A DNA stretch of 64,000 nt from Rufibacter tibetensis (lineage in GTDB: Bacteria > Bacteroidota > Bacteroidia > Cytophagales > Hymenobacteraceae): the NCBI RefSeq assembly GCF_001310085.1, contig NZ_CP012643.1, positions 1,271,001 through 1,335,000 of the forward strand, written 5' to 3'. The position numbers were made by a program, and so were the translations under genes. Numbering within the stretch: position 1 is the stretch's first letter; each line of letters opens with the position of its first letter. Under the pieces are notes generated by a model. It searched no databases. It had not been told where the DNA came from and saw only the letters and a list, made by a program, of their open reading frames with translations. This document shows positions 35,376 through 41,930 of this stretch, piece after piece.

Positions 35376-36203
35376 TTACACGTCGAACAGGAAGAACGGC
35401 ATGGCAAAGCCAGCTTTCTGCAGAATGGGTTTGGCTACGTTGAACACTTTTACGCCCTTGGAGGTCTGGCCTTCTAAGGTCCCTATGTGGGCATGGCCAT
35501 GAAAACAGGCTAGCACATTTTGCCGCTCCAGAGGCTCCGCTAAACGGGAACAACCCAGGAAAGGATGAATTGCCTCAGGTTCTCCTTCTACCGTGGCTTT
35601 GATGGGCGAGTAATGCAGGAGGGCTATTTTCTTCACTTCCGGATGCTCATTGTCTAAGCGGGAAAGACCGGCTTCCAGTTTCAAAGCTTCTTCTACCGCT
35701 TCCTGTACAAATGCCTTGTTGCTTACCTCGCCAAACATGGACAGCATGTATTTGTCAAAACCACCACCAAAGCCCTTCACGCCAGCAAAGCCCACGTTTT
35801 TGATCACCACGGCATCACCGTCTAAGAAGTGTACATTGTCGCTCATGAGGCAGGCCCTGATCTCTTCGTGTTCGTCTTTGTCATGATCATGGTTGCCAAG
35901 TACACATACTACCGGAATGGTACAGGCACGCATTTCATCGGCTAACACCTGGGCTTCAGACGCATATCCGTGATCGGTGAGATCGCCGCAGAGCAGCAGA
36001 ATATCGGCTTGGTTTGAGGCGGCTTTGAAGAAATCAACCCATTTTCCTTTATCCGTTTCCCGTACGTGAATATCGCCCACGGCTGCAATTCTCACCGGCT
36101 TGTTTCCCTCTACTACCGCCGGCAAGTCAGTGGTTTGAGGGGCATGAGGCTGTAATGGCTGAACGGGCTGTGGCGTAACGTAAGGCTGCGGTTGTTGTTC
36201 CAT
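35376..36203 (-). CDS. Calcineurin-like metallophosphoesterase
   Basis: A 275-residue phosphoesterase with all metal motifs: AAVGDIHVRE, LLLCGDLTDHG, CVLGNHDHDKDE, a later LLHYSPI and GHAHIGTLEG. The N-terminal roughly 35 residues are Pro/Gln-rich (EQQPQPYVTPQPVQPLQP) and probably unstructured. There is no signal peptide, so it is cytoplasmic. The substrate may be a cyclic nucleotide, UDP-sugar or phosphoprotein and cannot be decided. It is a single gene convergent with the methyltransferase. Confidence 0.88.
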   Translation of the reverse strand: MEQQPQPYVTPQPVQPLQPHAPQTTDLPAVVEGNKPVRIAAVGDIHVRETDKGKWVDFFKAASNQADILLLCGDLTDHGYASEAQVLADEMRACTIPVVCVLGNHDHDKDEHEEIRACLMSDNVHFLDGDAVVIKNVGFAGVKGFGGGFDKYMLSMFGEVSNKAFVQEAVEEALKLEAGLSRLDNEHPEVKKIALLHYSPIKATVEGEPEAIHPFLGCSRLAEPLERQNVLACFHGHAHIGTLEGQTSKGVKVFNVAKPILQKAGFAMPFFLFDV

Positions 36204-36349
36204 TCTTATTTAGAGTTTAGACGCTGGACTATGGATGTTAGAATCCTGCTTTGACCTAGAATACGTGCGAAGAATAGGTGTTGGTTTAAAACCACTTTTC
36301 CCTTTTCATATTGAAAGTCAAGCTTCTATTATCTACTATCCAGGACTTG

Positions 36350-37090
36350 TTAAATAGTCACGCTGGTGATGGCCTTAAAACCCCACTCGGTTACCGCCGG
36401 CGCGTACTGGGTCTGGTCAAACAGCAGGCCACGGCATACTTTTTCCGTAGGTGGCGGCATATCAAACTGTTCTTTGGCCCTCAGAAGCAGCTCATCAAAA
36501 ATATCTCTCGGAATGATGTCGCGTTCAGACGGGTACACAAACTGAAAAGACATAAACTGAGCCAGCAGTAAGTGCCAGTGGTGCTCTAATGTTTCAAAAA
36601 TACGTCGCCAGTTCATGTTCTTACCGTAACGCAGGATTAGGTGGTTCAGGTCAGAACCATCATACCGCTCCCGGTTCTGCACGTAAATTTTACACTTGAA
36701 CAGGTCCTCGGCAGAGATATATTTCACGGGTACCCCGAACTCACCCCCCTCTGTAGCGTGGCGGTACCAGTTATCATTGACAGGGGTAAAACTGCCGGGG
36801 TTGTTGAAGATGAAGTCCACGTACTTGCCGTCTTTGAAGGCTTTGGCCAACCAGCGGGCATCTACCAGCTCGGTCTGGAATCCTTCGTCTGTAAACAGCT
36901 TAAGTAATCTGGGGCAGTCGCCTGCGGTGCAGAACACGTCCATGTCTTTCATGGGGCGCTGCATGCCAGTATACTGGCGCAGTGCGAAACCGCCGCCCAT
37001 CATAAAGGGCAACCCGCTCTCATGCAGCATCTTCAACGCCTGCGGGTAAAATTCCTGGGCCACCTCAGGGGCCATATCATCTAATTCCAT
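36350..37090 (-). CDS. Nucleotidyltransferase-fold protein
   Basis: A 246-residue soluble protein resembling the MNT/KNTase nucleotidyltransferase superfamily. The glycine motif is FMMGGGFALRQYTG and the acidic pair is KDMDVFC, with a third acidic position in KYVDFIFNN. The C-terminal half is helical (HHWHLLLAQFMSFQFVYP). Such proteins act on nucleotides, aminoglycosides or proteins; the substrate here is unknown. No antitoxin-like HEPN partner is adjacent. The ATG at 37090 (MELDDMAPEVAQE) is preferred to an in-frame Met 19 codons earlier. Confidence 0.75.
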   Translation of the reverse strand: MELDDMAPEVAQEFYPQALKMLHESGLPFMMGGGFALRQYTGMQRPMKDMDVFCTAGDCPRLLKLFTDEGFQTELVDARWLAKAFKDGKYVDFIFNNPGSFTPVNDNWYRHATEGGEFGVPVKYISAEDLFKCKIYVQNRERYDGSDLNHLILRYGKNMNWRRIFETLEHHWHLLLAQFMSFQFVYPSERDIIPRDIFDELLLRAKEQFDMPPPTEKVCRGLLFDQTQYAPAVTEWGFKAITSVTI

Positions 37091-37258
37091 AAAATTATTC
37101 AGTGCTGATAGGTAGAAAGTTGGGAGCCTGCCATGGCTCTGCGCCACTTGCTTCTCTCTAGAAAGCCCAAGGGAGAAGAGGCAGGTATAGCATTTACTGA
37201 AACAGTAGAAAAATGTTATCTTAAAGGGGTGAGATATGCTTCAAAAACAGCAAGGGGC

Positions 37259-37294
37259 TAGTTTTTAGGCAATTTTTCAAGATTTGACTCCGAA
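37259..37294. repeat. Degenerate copy of the dispersed palindrome
   Basis: TTTTTAGGC, TTTTTCAAGA and CTCCGAAAC keep the outline of the repeat but not its pairing. Confidence 0.35.
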
Positions 37295-37367
37295 ACAGAA
37301 CTCCCTTTTTGCCTTGCGGTCTGGGCGAGGGTGCGTAAGTTTGGCCTCCACAAACCAAGAGGAAGTA

Positions 37368-37772
37368 ATGGCTGGGAAAAAAGTAAAATATGTATTGATC
37401 GCGGTTTTTGCCGGGCTGATGATCTGGTTTATCAAAGATGCCTTTACTCAACCGGGCGTGCAGGACCTGAAAGGCGATTTCACTGAGGTGGCTATGTACC
37501 GGAACGAGAATAACACCGGCCCCATTCAGCGCATTTACGCCGTCACTGTCTCAGACAGCCTTTGGGACCAAATGCAGCAGTACGGTGACTACATGCCCCA
37601 CACTAAATACGGCACCACTAAAGTGTACTTCTTCCTGCAAGGCCACCCAGCGCCCCAGGCCGTTACGCCCGGTGAACAGAACTTTGACGCGCAGTTTAAG
37701 CCGCATTGCCTGGCCAAATACGAGAAAGACGCTATGGGGCAGGTGAGTCTGGTGAAGCGGCCGTTCAGGTAG
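37368..37772 (+). CDS. Small membrane-anchored hypothetical protein
   Basis: A 134-residue protein with one N-terminal membrane helix (YVLIAVFAGLMIWFIKDAF) and an exported domain. The latter contains VAMYRNENNTGPIQRIYAV, LWDQMQQYGDYMPHTKYG and TTKVYFFLQGH. I do not recognise a domain. The ATG at 37368 is chosen since the upstream in-frame region lacks features of a coding start. It lies 63 bp before the barrel gene and may be co-transcribed with it. Confidence 0.7.
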   Translation: MAGKKVKYVLIAVFAGLMIWFIKDAFTQPGVQDLKGDFTEVAMYRNENNTGPIQRIYAVTVSDSLWDQMQQYGDYMPHTKYGTTKVYFFLQGHPAPQAVTPGEQNFDAQFKPHCLAKYEKDAMGQVSLVKRPFR

Positions 37773-37835
37773 TTTACTTATTAAAAGAGAAACCAATATA
37801 TAACAACTATAATATTTTATCACAGTCTGTATTTT

Positions 37836-38501
37836 ATGAAAAACTTCATTTTCTCCGTTGTGCTATGCGTGGGTGTTTCTTCGCTCTGTTCTGCCCAAGA
37901 CACCGCCGGAACAACCCAAGTTGGTATCTTAGTTGGGCCTAACCGCACCTTCCTGAGCCGGGCTGACAACTACTTTGAACCGTTAGAGATTGAAAGTGAT
38001 ATTAGAGGAACGGCCGGACTCTCCGTGAAACATCAATTCACCTCGTTTTTCATAAAAGCCGACCTGCTGTACGAGAACAAGGGAGATAAAGTCGATTACA
38101 CTTCCACAAATTCAAGAGGTTATGCCAGTGGAGAGTACACGCTTAAGTTCAATTATCACTATCTGTCCGTTCCCATATTACTTGGAATAAACATCAAGCA
38201 AACCGGCTTCTTTGTCAAGGCTGGCCCTTACGTAGGCTGGCTTCTGAAACAAATGACCAAGACAAATCAACCTGGCGAATTTCCTTCTTTAGAGGAGGAT
38301 CAAACATCCAGGTGCAGGAGGTTTGATGTGGGTGTTTCTGGGGGCATTGGCTACTCCAGACCTATTTCCTCCGTTTTAAACCTTAGCGCAGAGGTGAGGC
38401 ATAACCTTGGCATCTTAAACACTACCAAAAGCTCCAACAACATCAGAACCAACTCTACAAACCTTCTCTTAGGCCTGCACTACAATTTAGCGGGCAAGTA
38501 G
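37836..38501 (+). CDS. PorT-like outer-membrane beta-barrel protein
   Basis: A 221-residue outer-membrane protein of the common Bacteroidota beta-barrel type (Pfam OMP_b-brl_2-like). The signal peptide is FIFSVVLCVGVSSLCSA. Alternating amphipathic strands follow: TQVGILVGPNRTFLS, HQFTSFFIKADLLYENK, LKFNYHYLSVPILLGI, FFVKAGPYVGWLL and a final STNLLLGLHYNLAGK. It probably forms an 8-strand barrel. The cargo or role is unknown; these differ from the true T9SS PorT only in detail, so no symbol is given. Confidence 0.82.
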   Translation: MKNFIFSVVLCVGVSSLCSAQDTAGTTQVGILVGPNRTFLSRADNYFEPLEIESDIRGTAGLSVKHQFTSFFIKADLLYENKGDKVDYTSTNSRGYASGEYTLKFNYHYLSVPILLGINIKQTGFFVKAGPYVGWLLKQMTKTNQPGEFPSLEEDQTSRCRRFDVGVSGGIGYSRPISSVLNLSAEVRHNLGILNTTKSSNNIRTNSTNLLLGLHYNLAGK

Positions 38502-38510
38502 TCCAATTCT

Positions 38511-38548
38511 ATGTTTCTGGCCTTTTCCTCAAAACAGGCCAGAAACAT
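38511..38548. repeat. Dispersed intergenic palindrome, strong copy
   Basis: ATGTTTCTGGCC (38511-38522) pairs exactly with GGCCAGAAACAT (38537-38548). The centre TTTTCCTCAAAACA fits the repeat core. It sits 10 bp past the barrel gene and may act as its terminator. Confidence 0.75.
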
Positions 38549-38597
38549 CTTCCTCTTTGCACAAAATCAAGAACCTGTCTTGACCTTGTTCTTTCCG

Positions 38598-38629
38598 TTG
38601 CGGATTCGAATCAGAATCGATTAACTTTG
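38598..38629 (+). promoter_or_regulatory. dnaX promoter giving a near-leaderless mRNA
   Basis: TTG (38598-38600), a 21-bp spacer and TAACTTTG (38622-38629) fit the -33/-7 layout. The -7 element ends only 7 bp before the dnaX ATG, so transcription would start at or next to the start codon. Confidence 0.55.
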
Positions 38630-38636
38630 TAGAGCG

Positions 38637-40571
38637 ATGGAGAATTTTGTTGTATCGGCCCGTAAATATCGTCCTACCACCTTTGACAGCGTGGTGGGGC
38701 AGCACCATATTACCACTACTTTAAAGAACGCAATCAGCAGCAACCACCTGGCGCAGGCCTTCCTGTTCTGCGGCCCAAGAGGGGTGGGTAAAACCACTTG
38801 CGCGCGTATTCTGGCCAAGACCATCAACTGCCAGAACATCACGCCAGAGGTAGAGGCCTGCAACGTGTGCGATTCTTGCAAAAGCTTCAACAACAACAGT
38901 TCGTTCAACGTGCACGAGCTGGATGCCGCGTCCAACAACTCGGTAGAAGACATTCGGAACCTAGTGGAGCAGGTGCGGTATGCGCCACAAACGGGCAAGT
39001 ACAAAATCTACATCATAGATGAGGTGCACATGCTCTCCAACTCGGCCTTCAACGCGTTTCTGAAGACCCTGGAGGAGCCGCCGGCCTACGCCATTTTTAT
39101 TCTGGCTACCACCGAGCGCCATAAGATCATCCCTACCATTCTCTCACGCTGCCAGATCTTTGACTTCAACCGCATCCGGATTGAGGACATGGTACAGCAC
39201 CTGGGCCGCATTGCCCAGAAAGAAGAGATCAAAGCCGATGACGACGCCCTGCACCTGATCTCGCAGAAAGCCGATGGCGCCCTGCGAGATGCCTTGTCTA
39301 TCTTTGATCAGATGGTGACCTTCTCGGGCCATCACCTTACCTACAAGGCCACCGTGCAGAACCTGCACATCCTGGACTATGATTATTACTTCCGCCTGAC
39401 GGAATACCTGCTCACTCAAAACCTAAGTGGCGCCTTGCTGCTTTATGACGAGATTCTGAAAAATGGCTTTGATTCGCACAATTTCGTGTTGGGCATTGGC
39501 GAGCATTTCAGAAGCTTGCTGGTATGCAAAGACCAGGTAACTGTTCAGTTACTACAGGTGTCTGACAACATCAAGGCGCGTTATGCCCAGCAGGCGCAGG
39601 AGGCCTCGTTGAGCTTCTTGTTATCAGGCTTGAACCTGGTAGGTAGCTGCGACCAAAACTTTAAAGCGGCCAAAAACCAACGGCTGCACGTGGAGTTGTT
39701 GCTCATGAAACTGGCGCACTTGCCTCATGCGCTGCAACTAGCCTCAGACGTCTCTTTAACCGGAGACGTCAAAAAAAAAATTAACGGAAGTTCCGGCGTA
39801 GCCGCGGCAAACGGTTCAGCTTCGGCTACTCCGGCGCAAGCTCCCGCACCGGCACCGGCAGTGACCGCCCCGGCTCAACCCGTTTCGGTGAGTTCAAGCC
39901 AAAACGGCTCTGAAACGCACCACAACACCGCCCCTGCTGATATGGACGCGGGTGAAGACCCGATATTTGACACGTACCCTGAGGAAGCTCCTTCCCCGGT
40001 GCCTTCCATTGCTCCGCCCCTACCCGCTCCGGCCGTGACTGCTCCAGCCGCTCCGTTGCGCACTATTTCCTCTCCCCTAGCCAGCCGCAAAATGTCCAAG
40101 CTGCCCAGCCTGAAAAACATTGAGGAAAAAGTGGCGGCCTCGGCTGCGCCGATGGTGGAAGTGCTGGAAGAGGAAACCGAGGCTTACGTGCCCGGCTCTT
40201 TGCCCACCATCAACGAACACAAGCTGCAACAGCTCTGGAAACTGTACGTGGACAAAGTAAAGCACACCGATCGCACCCTGGAGTACACCATCCTGAACCG
40301 CGAGTGGTACTTTGACGCCGAGAAGGCCGAGGTGCACCTGCAGGTGGAAAACGAGGTACAGGTAGCCGAGTTCAACAGTTTCAAACCTGAGTTTCTTTTG
40401 TACCTGCGCCAGGCCTTGGGGCATAACCGCCTACAGGTGCACATTGATGTGGTGCAGCAGGAAAACGGCCGCAAACTGTACACCTCGCAGGACAAGTACA
40501 ATTACCTGGCAGACATGTACCCTGCCCTAAAAGACCTGAAAAACCGTTTAGGTCTGGACACCGACTTTTAA
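38637..40571 (+). CDS. dnaX: DNA polymerase III subunits gamma and tau
   Basis: DnaX is the ATPase of the clamp loader, and the long tau form also holds polymerase cores together. The full frame is 644 residues. It has Walker A GPRGVGKT at 46-53, zinc cysteines 65, 75, 78 and 81 (CNVCDSC), Walker B IIDEVHML near 128 and the sensor region ATTERHKIIPTILSRC. Domain III ends near residue 370. A Pro/Ala-rich linker (about 385-480) and a C-terminal tau-type domain follow. At codons 379-381 the gene has ten consecutive A residues. One extra A gives a stop after Lys-Lys-Lys-Asn; one fewer gives a stop after about 10 residues. This could yield a 382-residue gamma form covering domains I-III. Confidence 0.96.
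   Translation: MENFVVSARKYRPTTFDSVVGQHHITTTLKNAISSNHLAQAFLFCGPRGVGKTTCARILAKTINCQNITPEVEACNVCDSCKSFNNNSSFNVHELDAASNNSVEDIRNLVEQVRYAPQTGKYKIYIIDEVHMLSNSAFNAFLKTLEEPPAYAIFILATTERHKIIPTILSRCQIFDFNRIRIEDMVQHLGRIAQKEEIKADDDALHLISQKADGALRDALSIFDQMVTFSGHHLTYKATVQNLHILDYDYYFRLTEYLLTQNLSGALLLYDEILKNGFDSHNFVLGIGEHFRSLLVCKDQVTVQLLQVSDNIKARYAQQAQEASLSFLLSGLNLVGSCDQNFKAAKNQRLHVELLLMKLAHLPHALQLASDVSLTGDVKKKINGSSGVAAANGSASATPAQAPAPAPAVTAPAQPVSVSSSQNGSETHHNTAPADMDAGEDPIFDTYPEEAPSPVPSIAPPLPAPAVTAPAAPLRTISSPLASRKMSKLPSLKNIEEKVAASAAPMVEVLEEETEAYVPGSLPTINEHKLQQLWKLYVDKVKHTDRTLEYTILNREWYFDAEKAEVHLQVENEVQVAEFNSFKPEFLLYLRQALGHNRLQVHIDVVQQENGRKLYTSQDKYNYLADMYPALKDLKNRLGLDTDF
39771..39780 (+). promoter_or_regulatory. 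A10 slippage site in dnaX
   Basis: Ten A residues read Lys-Lys-Lys plus the first base of Ile in the zero frame. Insertion of one A, or a -1 ribosomal shift, reaches TAA at once (AAT TAA). Loss of one A reaches TAG at about 39799. It lies exactly at the junction of domain III and the linker, where known dnaX genes make gamma. Confidence 0.65.
39793..39834 (+). other. Hairpin 12 nt downstream of the dnaX A10 run
   Basis: CCGGCGTAGCCG (39793-39804) pairs with CGGCTACTCCGG (39823-39834), 11 of 12 positions, with an 18-nt loop. Downstream stem-loops stimulate frameshifting in other dnaX genes. Chance is possible in this GC-rich linker. Confidence 0.5.
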
Positions 40572-40580
40572 GAAGTTTTT

Positions 40581-40626
40581 GCGTAGAAAACTGTGGTTTA
40601 AATTCAAAACTCACAGGTTTCTACGC
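40581..40626. terminator. Hairpin after dnaX
   Basis: GCGTAGAAAACTGTG (40581-40595) pairs with CACAGGTTTCTACGC (40612-40626) at 14 of 15 positions. It lies 10 bp past the dnaX stop and 15 bp before the next start, without a strong T run. Confidence 0.6.
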
Positions 40627-40640
40627 GTTATACCCCCACC

Positions 40641-41189
40641 ATGAACCACCTCTTCGACCGTAAAACCGACTCCTTTTTTGGAGCCCTCAGTTACCTGGGG
40701 TATGTACTGTTTTTTGCCGGGATTGTGGTGGCGTCCTTGCATTGGTGGTGGCCCGGCAAGTACGTAGACCCCACGCAGACCATCGCGACGGGTGCTTTGC
40801 TGGTGCTATTGGGCTTTCTTTTCAAGTACACCTACCATGGCTTCCAGTTGGATTTCCAGAACCGCCGGGTGCGGGAGTACCTCAGCATGTTTGGCCTGAA
40901 GACCGGGAAATGGGCACCCTTGCCAGCCTTCAAACAGATTCTGCTTACTTCTACCCTCAGGTCTTCTGAGGACCATGACCACGACCATGGTCACCCCCAC
41001 TCACATGATGATGAGCCGGCCCCGCCCGACATGTGGTACACCATAGGCTTGTACTCCCAGTCAGAAGAAGCAGACTACGAACTCCGCACCGATAACGCCG
41101 AAGACGCCCATAAAACCATCCAGCTCCTGGCAGACCGCCTAGGCATCCCCTCAGAAAACCGCACCAACTCCCCCGCTTCCTTCCGGTAA
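40641..41189 (+). CDS. Membrane protein with His/Asp-rich segment
   Basis: A 182-residue protein with two hydrophobic segments near the N-terminus (FFGALSYLGYVLFFAGIVVA; TIATGALLVLLGFLFKYTY) and a soluble C-terminal half. Residues about 113-128 contain a His/Asp-rich stretch, DHDHDHGHPHSHDDE, which may bind divalent metal or be a flexible linker. The remainder (MWYTIGLYSQSEEADYELR, KTIQLLADRLGI) looks like a PH-like or cytoplasmic sensor part, but I do not recognise a family. It starts 70 bp after dnaX, separated by a hairpin. Confidence 0.75.
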   Translation: MNHLFDRKTDSFFGALSYLGYVLFFAGIVVASLHWWWPGKYVDPTQTIATGALLVLLGFLFKYTYHGFQLDFQNRRVREYLSMFGLKTGKWAPLPAFKQILLTSTLRSSEDHDHDHGHPHSHDDEPAPPDMWYTIGLYSQSEEADYELRTDNAEDAHKTIQLLADRLGIPSENRTNSPASFR

Positions 41190-41199
41190 ATAAGATGGC

Positions 41200-41234
41200 T
41201 TTTTAGGCACGTTTTCAAGAAATAAGGCTGAAAA
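41200..41234. repeat. Dispersed intergenic palindrome
   Basis: TTTTTAGGCACGTTTTC followed by AAGAAATAAGGCTGAAAA fits the repeat layout with partial pairing. It begins 11 bp after the gene at 40641. Confidence 0.5.
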
Positions 41235-41250
41235 TATTTTGGCATAGACA

Positions 41251-41276
41251 CTCGTAGGACCTTCGGACACTACGAG
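41251..41276. repeat. CTCGTAG hairpin
   Basis: CTCGTAG (41251-41257) pairs with CTACGAG (41270-41276) around a 12-nt loop GACCTTCGGACA. It may be a small dispersed element. Confidence 0.45.
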
Positions 41277-41353
41277 GTCTTTTGAGCAGGCGGTTTTGCG
41301 TAGAGAGGCAGAACAGCAATGTGTGGATCTGCAGTTGTAAACATCCCCCTTCG

Positions 41354-41369
41354 CCCCCTTCAAAGGGGG
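41354..41369. repeat. CCCCCTT/AAGGGGG hairpin
   Basis: CCCCCTT and AAGGGGG pair around CA. A CCCCCTTCG half repeat precedes it. Short C-rich/G-rich hairpins of this type are common in Bacteroidota intergenic DNA. Confidence 0.4.
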
Positions 41370-41569
41370 AGTACCAACTAGAGTAGTTCAGCCATCGCTT
41401 TTGAGGCTATCGCCTCACTGCAGTTGCAAACTGCAGGTCATGGTAGGTCCAAGTCACAGACTTAAACCATGTTTTATGGATGGGTTTCTAAACAATGTTT
41501 TTGAGAGGGCAACTTTGAACTATACTTTCCGAGAGTAAAGCCCACGCATATCCTTTTCCAGCCTTTCGT

Positions 41570-41697
41570 CTGAGCGCCTAGAGGTCTGCGGTGACGGGCA
41601 GAGCACGGCAGCCGAGGCTTTAGCCGAAGGCAGCGGAACTCACAGCGCGAGGGCGGAAGGCGGGGCCCCGCGGCCGTGAGCGCTTACCGCCAAAGAT
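41570..41697. other. GC-rich structured element
   Basis: This block of about 130 bp is far richer in G+C than its flanks. It has a 12-bp palindrome GCGGGGCCCCGC (41660-41671), GGCTTTAGCC, and CTCAC (41639-41643) pairing with GTGAG (41676-41680). No ORF explains it. It may be a structured RNA or a repeat copy. Confidence 0.4.
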
Positions 41698-41782
41698 GAA
41701 ACAACAAAGCCCATGAGCCTACGCATCAACCATCCACTACGCCAACAACAGCAAACTGCATGCACTACAACACCCAAACGCA

Positions 41783-41815
41783 TTTCAAGCCTTGTTTCCA
41801 AAAACAACCAAAAAG
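41783..41815. repeat. Dispersed intergenic palindrome
   Basis: TTTCAAGCCTTGTTTCC and AAAAACAACCAAAAAG follow the repeat layout. It lies upstream of the M16 peptidase gene. Confidence 0.5.
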
Positions 41816-41873
41816 CAGAAGATCTCCCCTCCTACCCTATCCCTCCACTGAAAAGCGTTTCACCTAATGAGGC

Positions 41874-41891
41874 AAAAACCTATAGGTTTTT
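41874..41891. promoter_or_regulatory. Perfect 18-bp palindrome at the M16 promoter
   Basis: AAAAACCTATAGGTTTTT is a perfect palindrome ending 1 bp before the -7 element, so a protein bound there would cover the promoter. Confidence 0.5.
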
Positions 41892-41892
41892 C

Positions 41893-41900
41893 TATATTTG
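41893..41900 (+). promoter_or_regulatory. Candidate -7 element of the M16 peptidase gene
   Basis: TATATTTG matches TAnnTTTG and lies 30 bp before the GTG start. No TTTG lies at -33; the palindrome occupies that space. Confidence 0.5.
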
Positions 41901-41930
41901 ATAAGTCCCTGAATTAACTCTCATAACATT

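Larger units (their letters stand above)
41190..41930. other. Gene-free island dense in hairpins
   Basis: About 740 bp with no convincing ORF. It holds two copies of the dispersed palindrome (41200-41234, 41783-41815), a CTCGTAG/CTACGAG hairpin (41251-41276), a CCCCCTT/AAGGGGG hairpin (41354-41369) and a GC-rich structured block (about 41570-41697). An 18-bp palindrome and a -7 element for the M16 gene are at the right end. Confidence 0.65.

Noticed and set aside
36350-37090. Toxin-antitoxin pair at the nucleotidyltransferase gene
   Set aside because: MNT-type proteins often pair with HEPN toxins, but no small HEPN-like gene lies next to it on either strand.
39771-39784. Sequencing error or pseudogene in dnaX at the A10 run
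   Set aside because: The zero frame continues through a complete linker and tau C-terminal domain to a stop at 40571, so the count of ten A residues restores a full gene.
41713-41901. 62-residue ORF upstream of the M16 gene
   Set aside because: It overlaps a dispersed repeat, the 18-bp palindrome and the -7 element, and has low-complexity composition with no recognisable motif.
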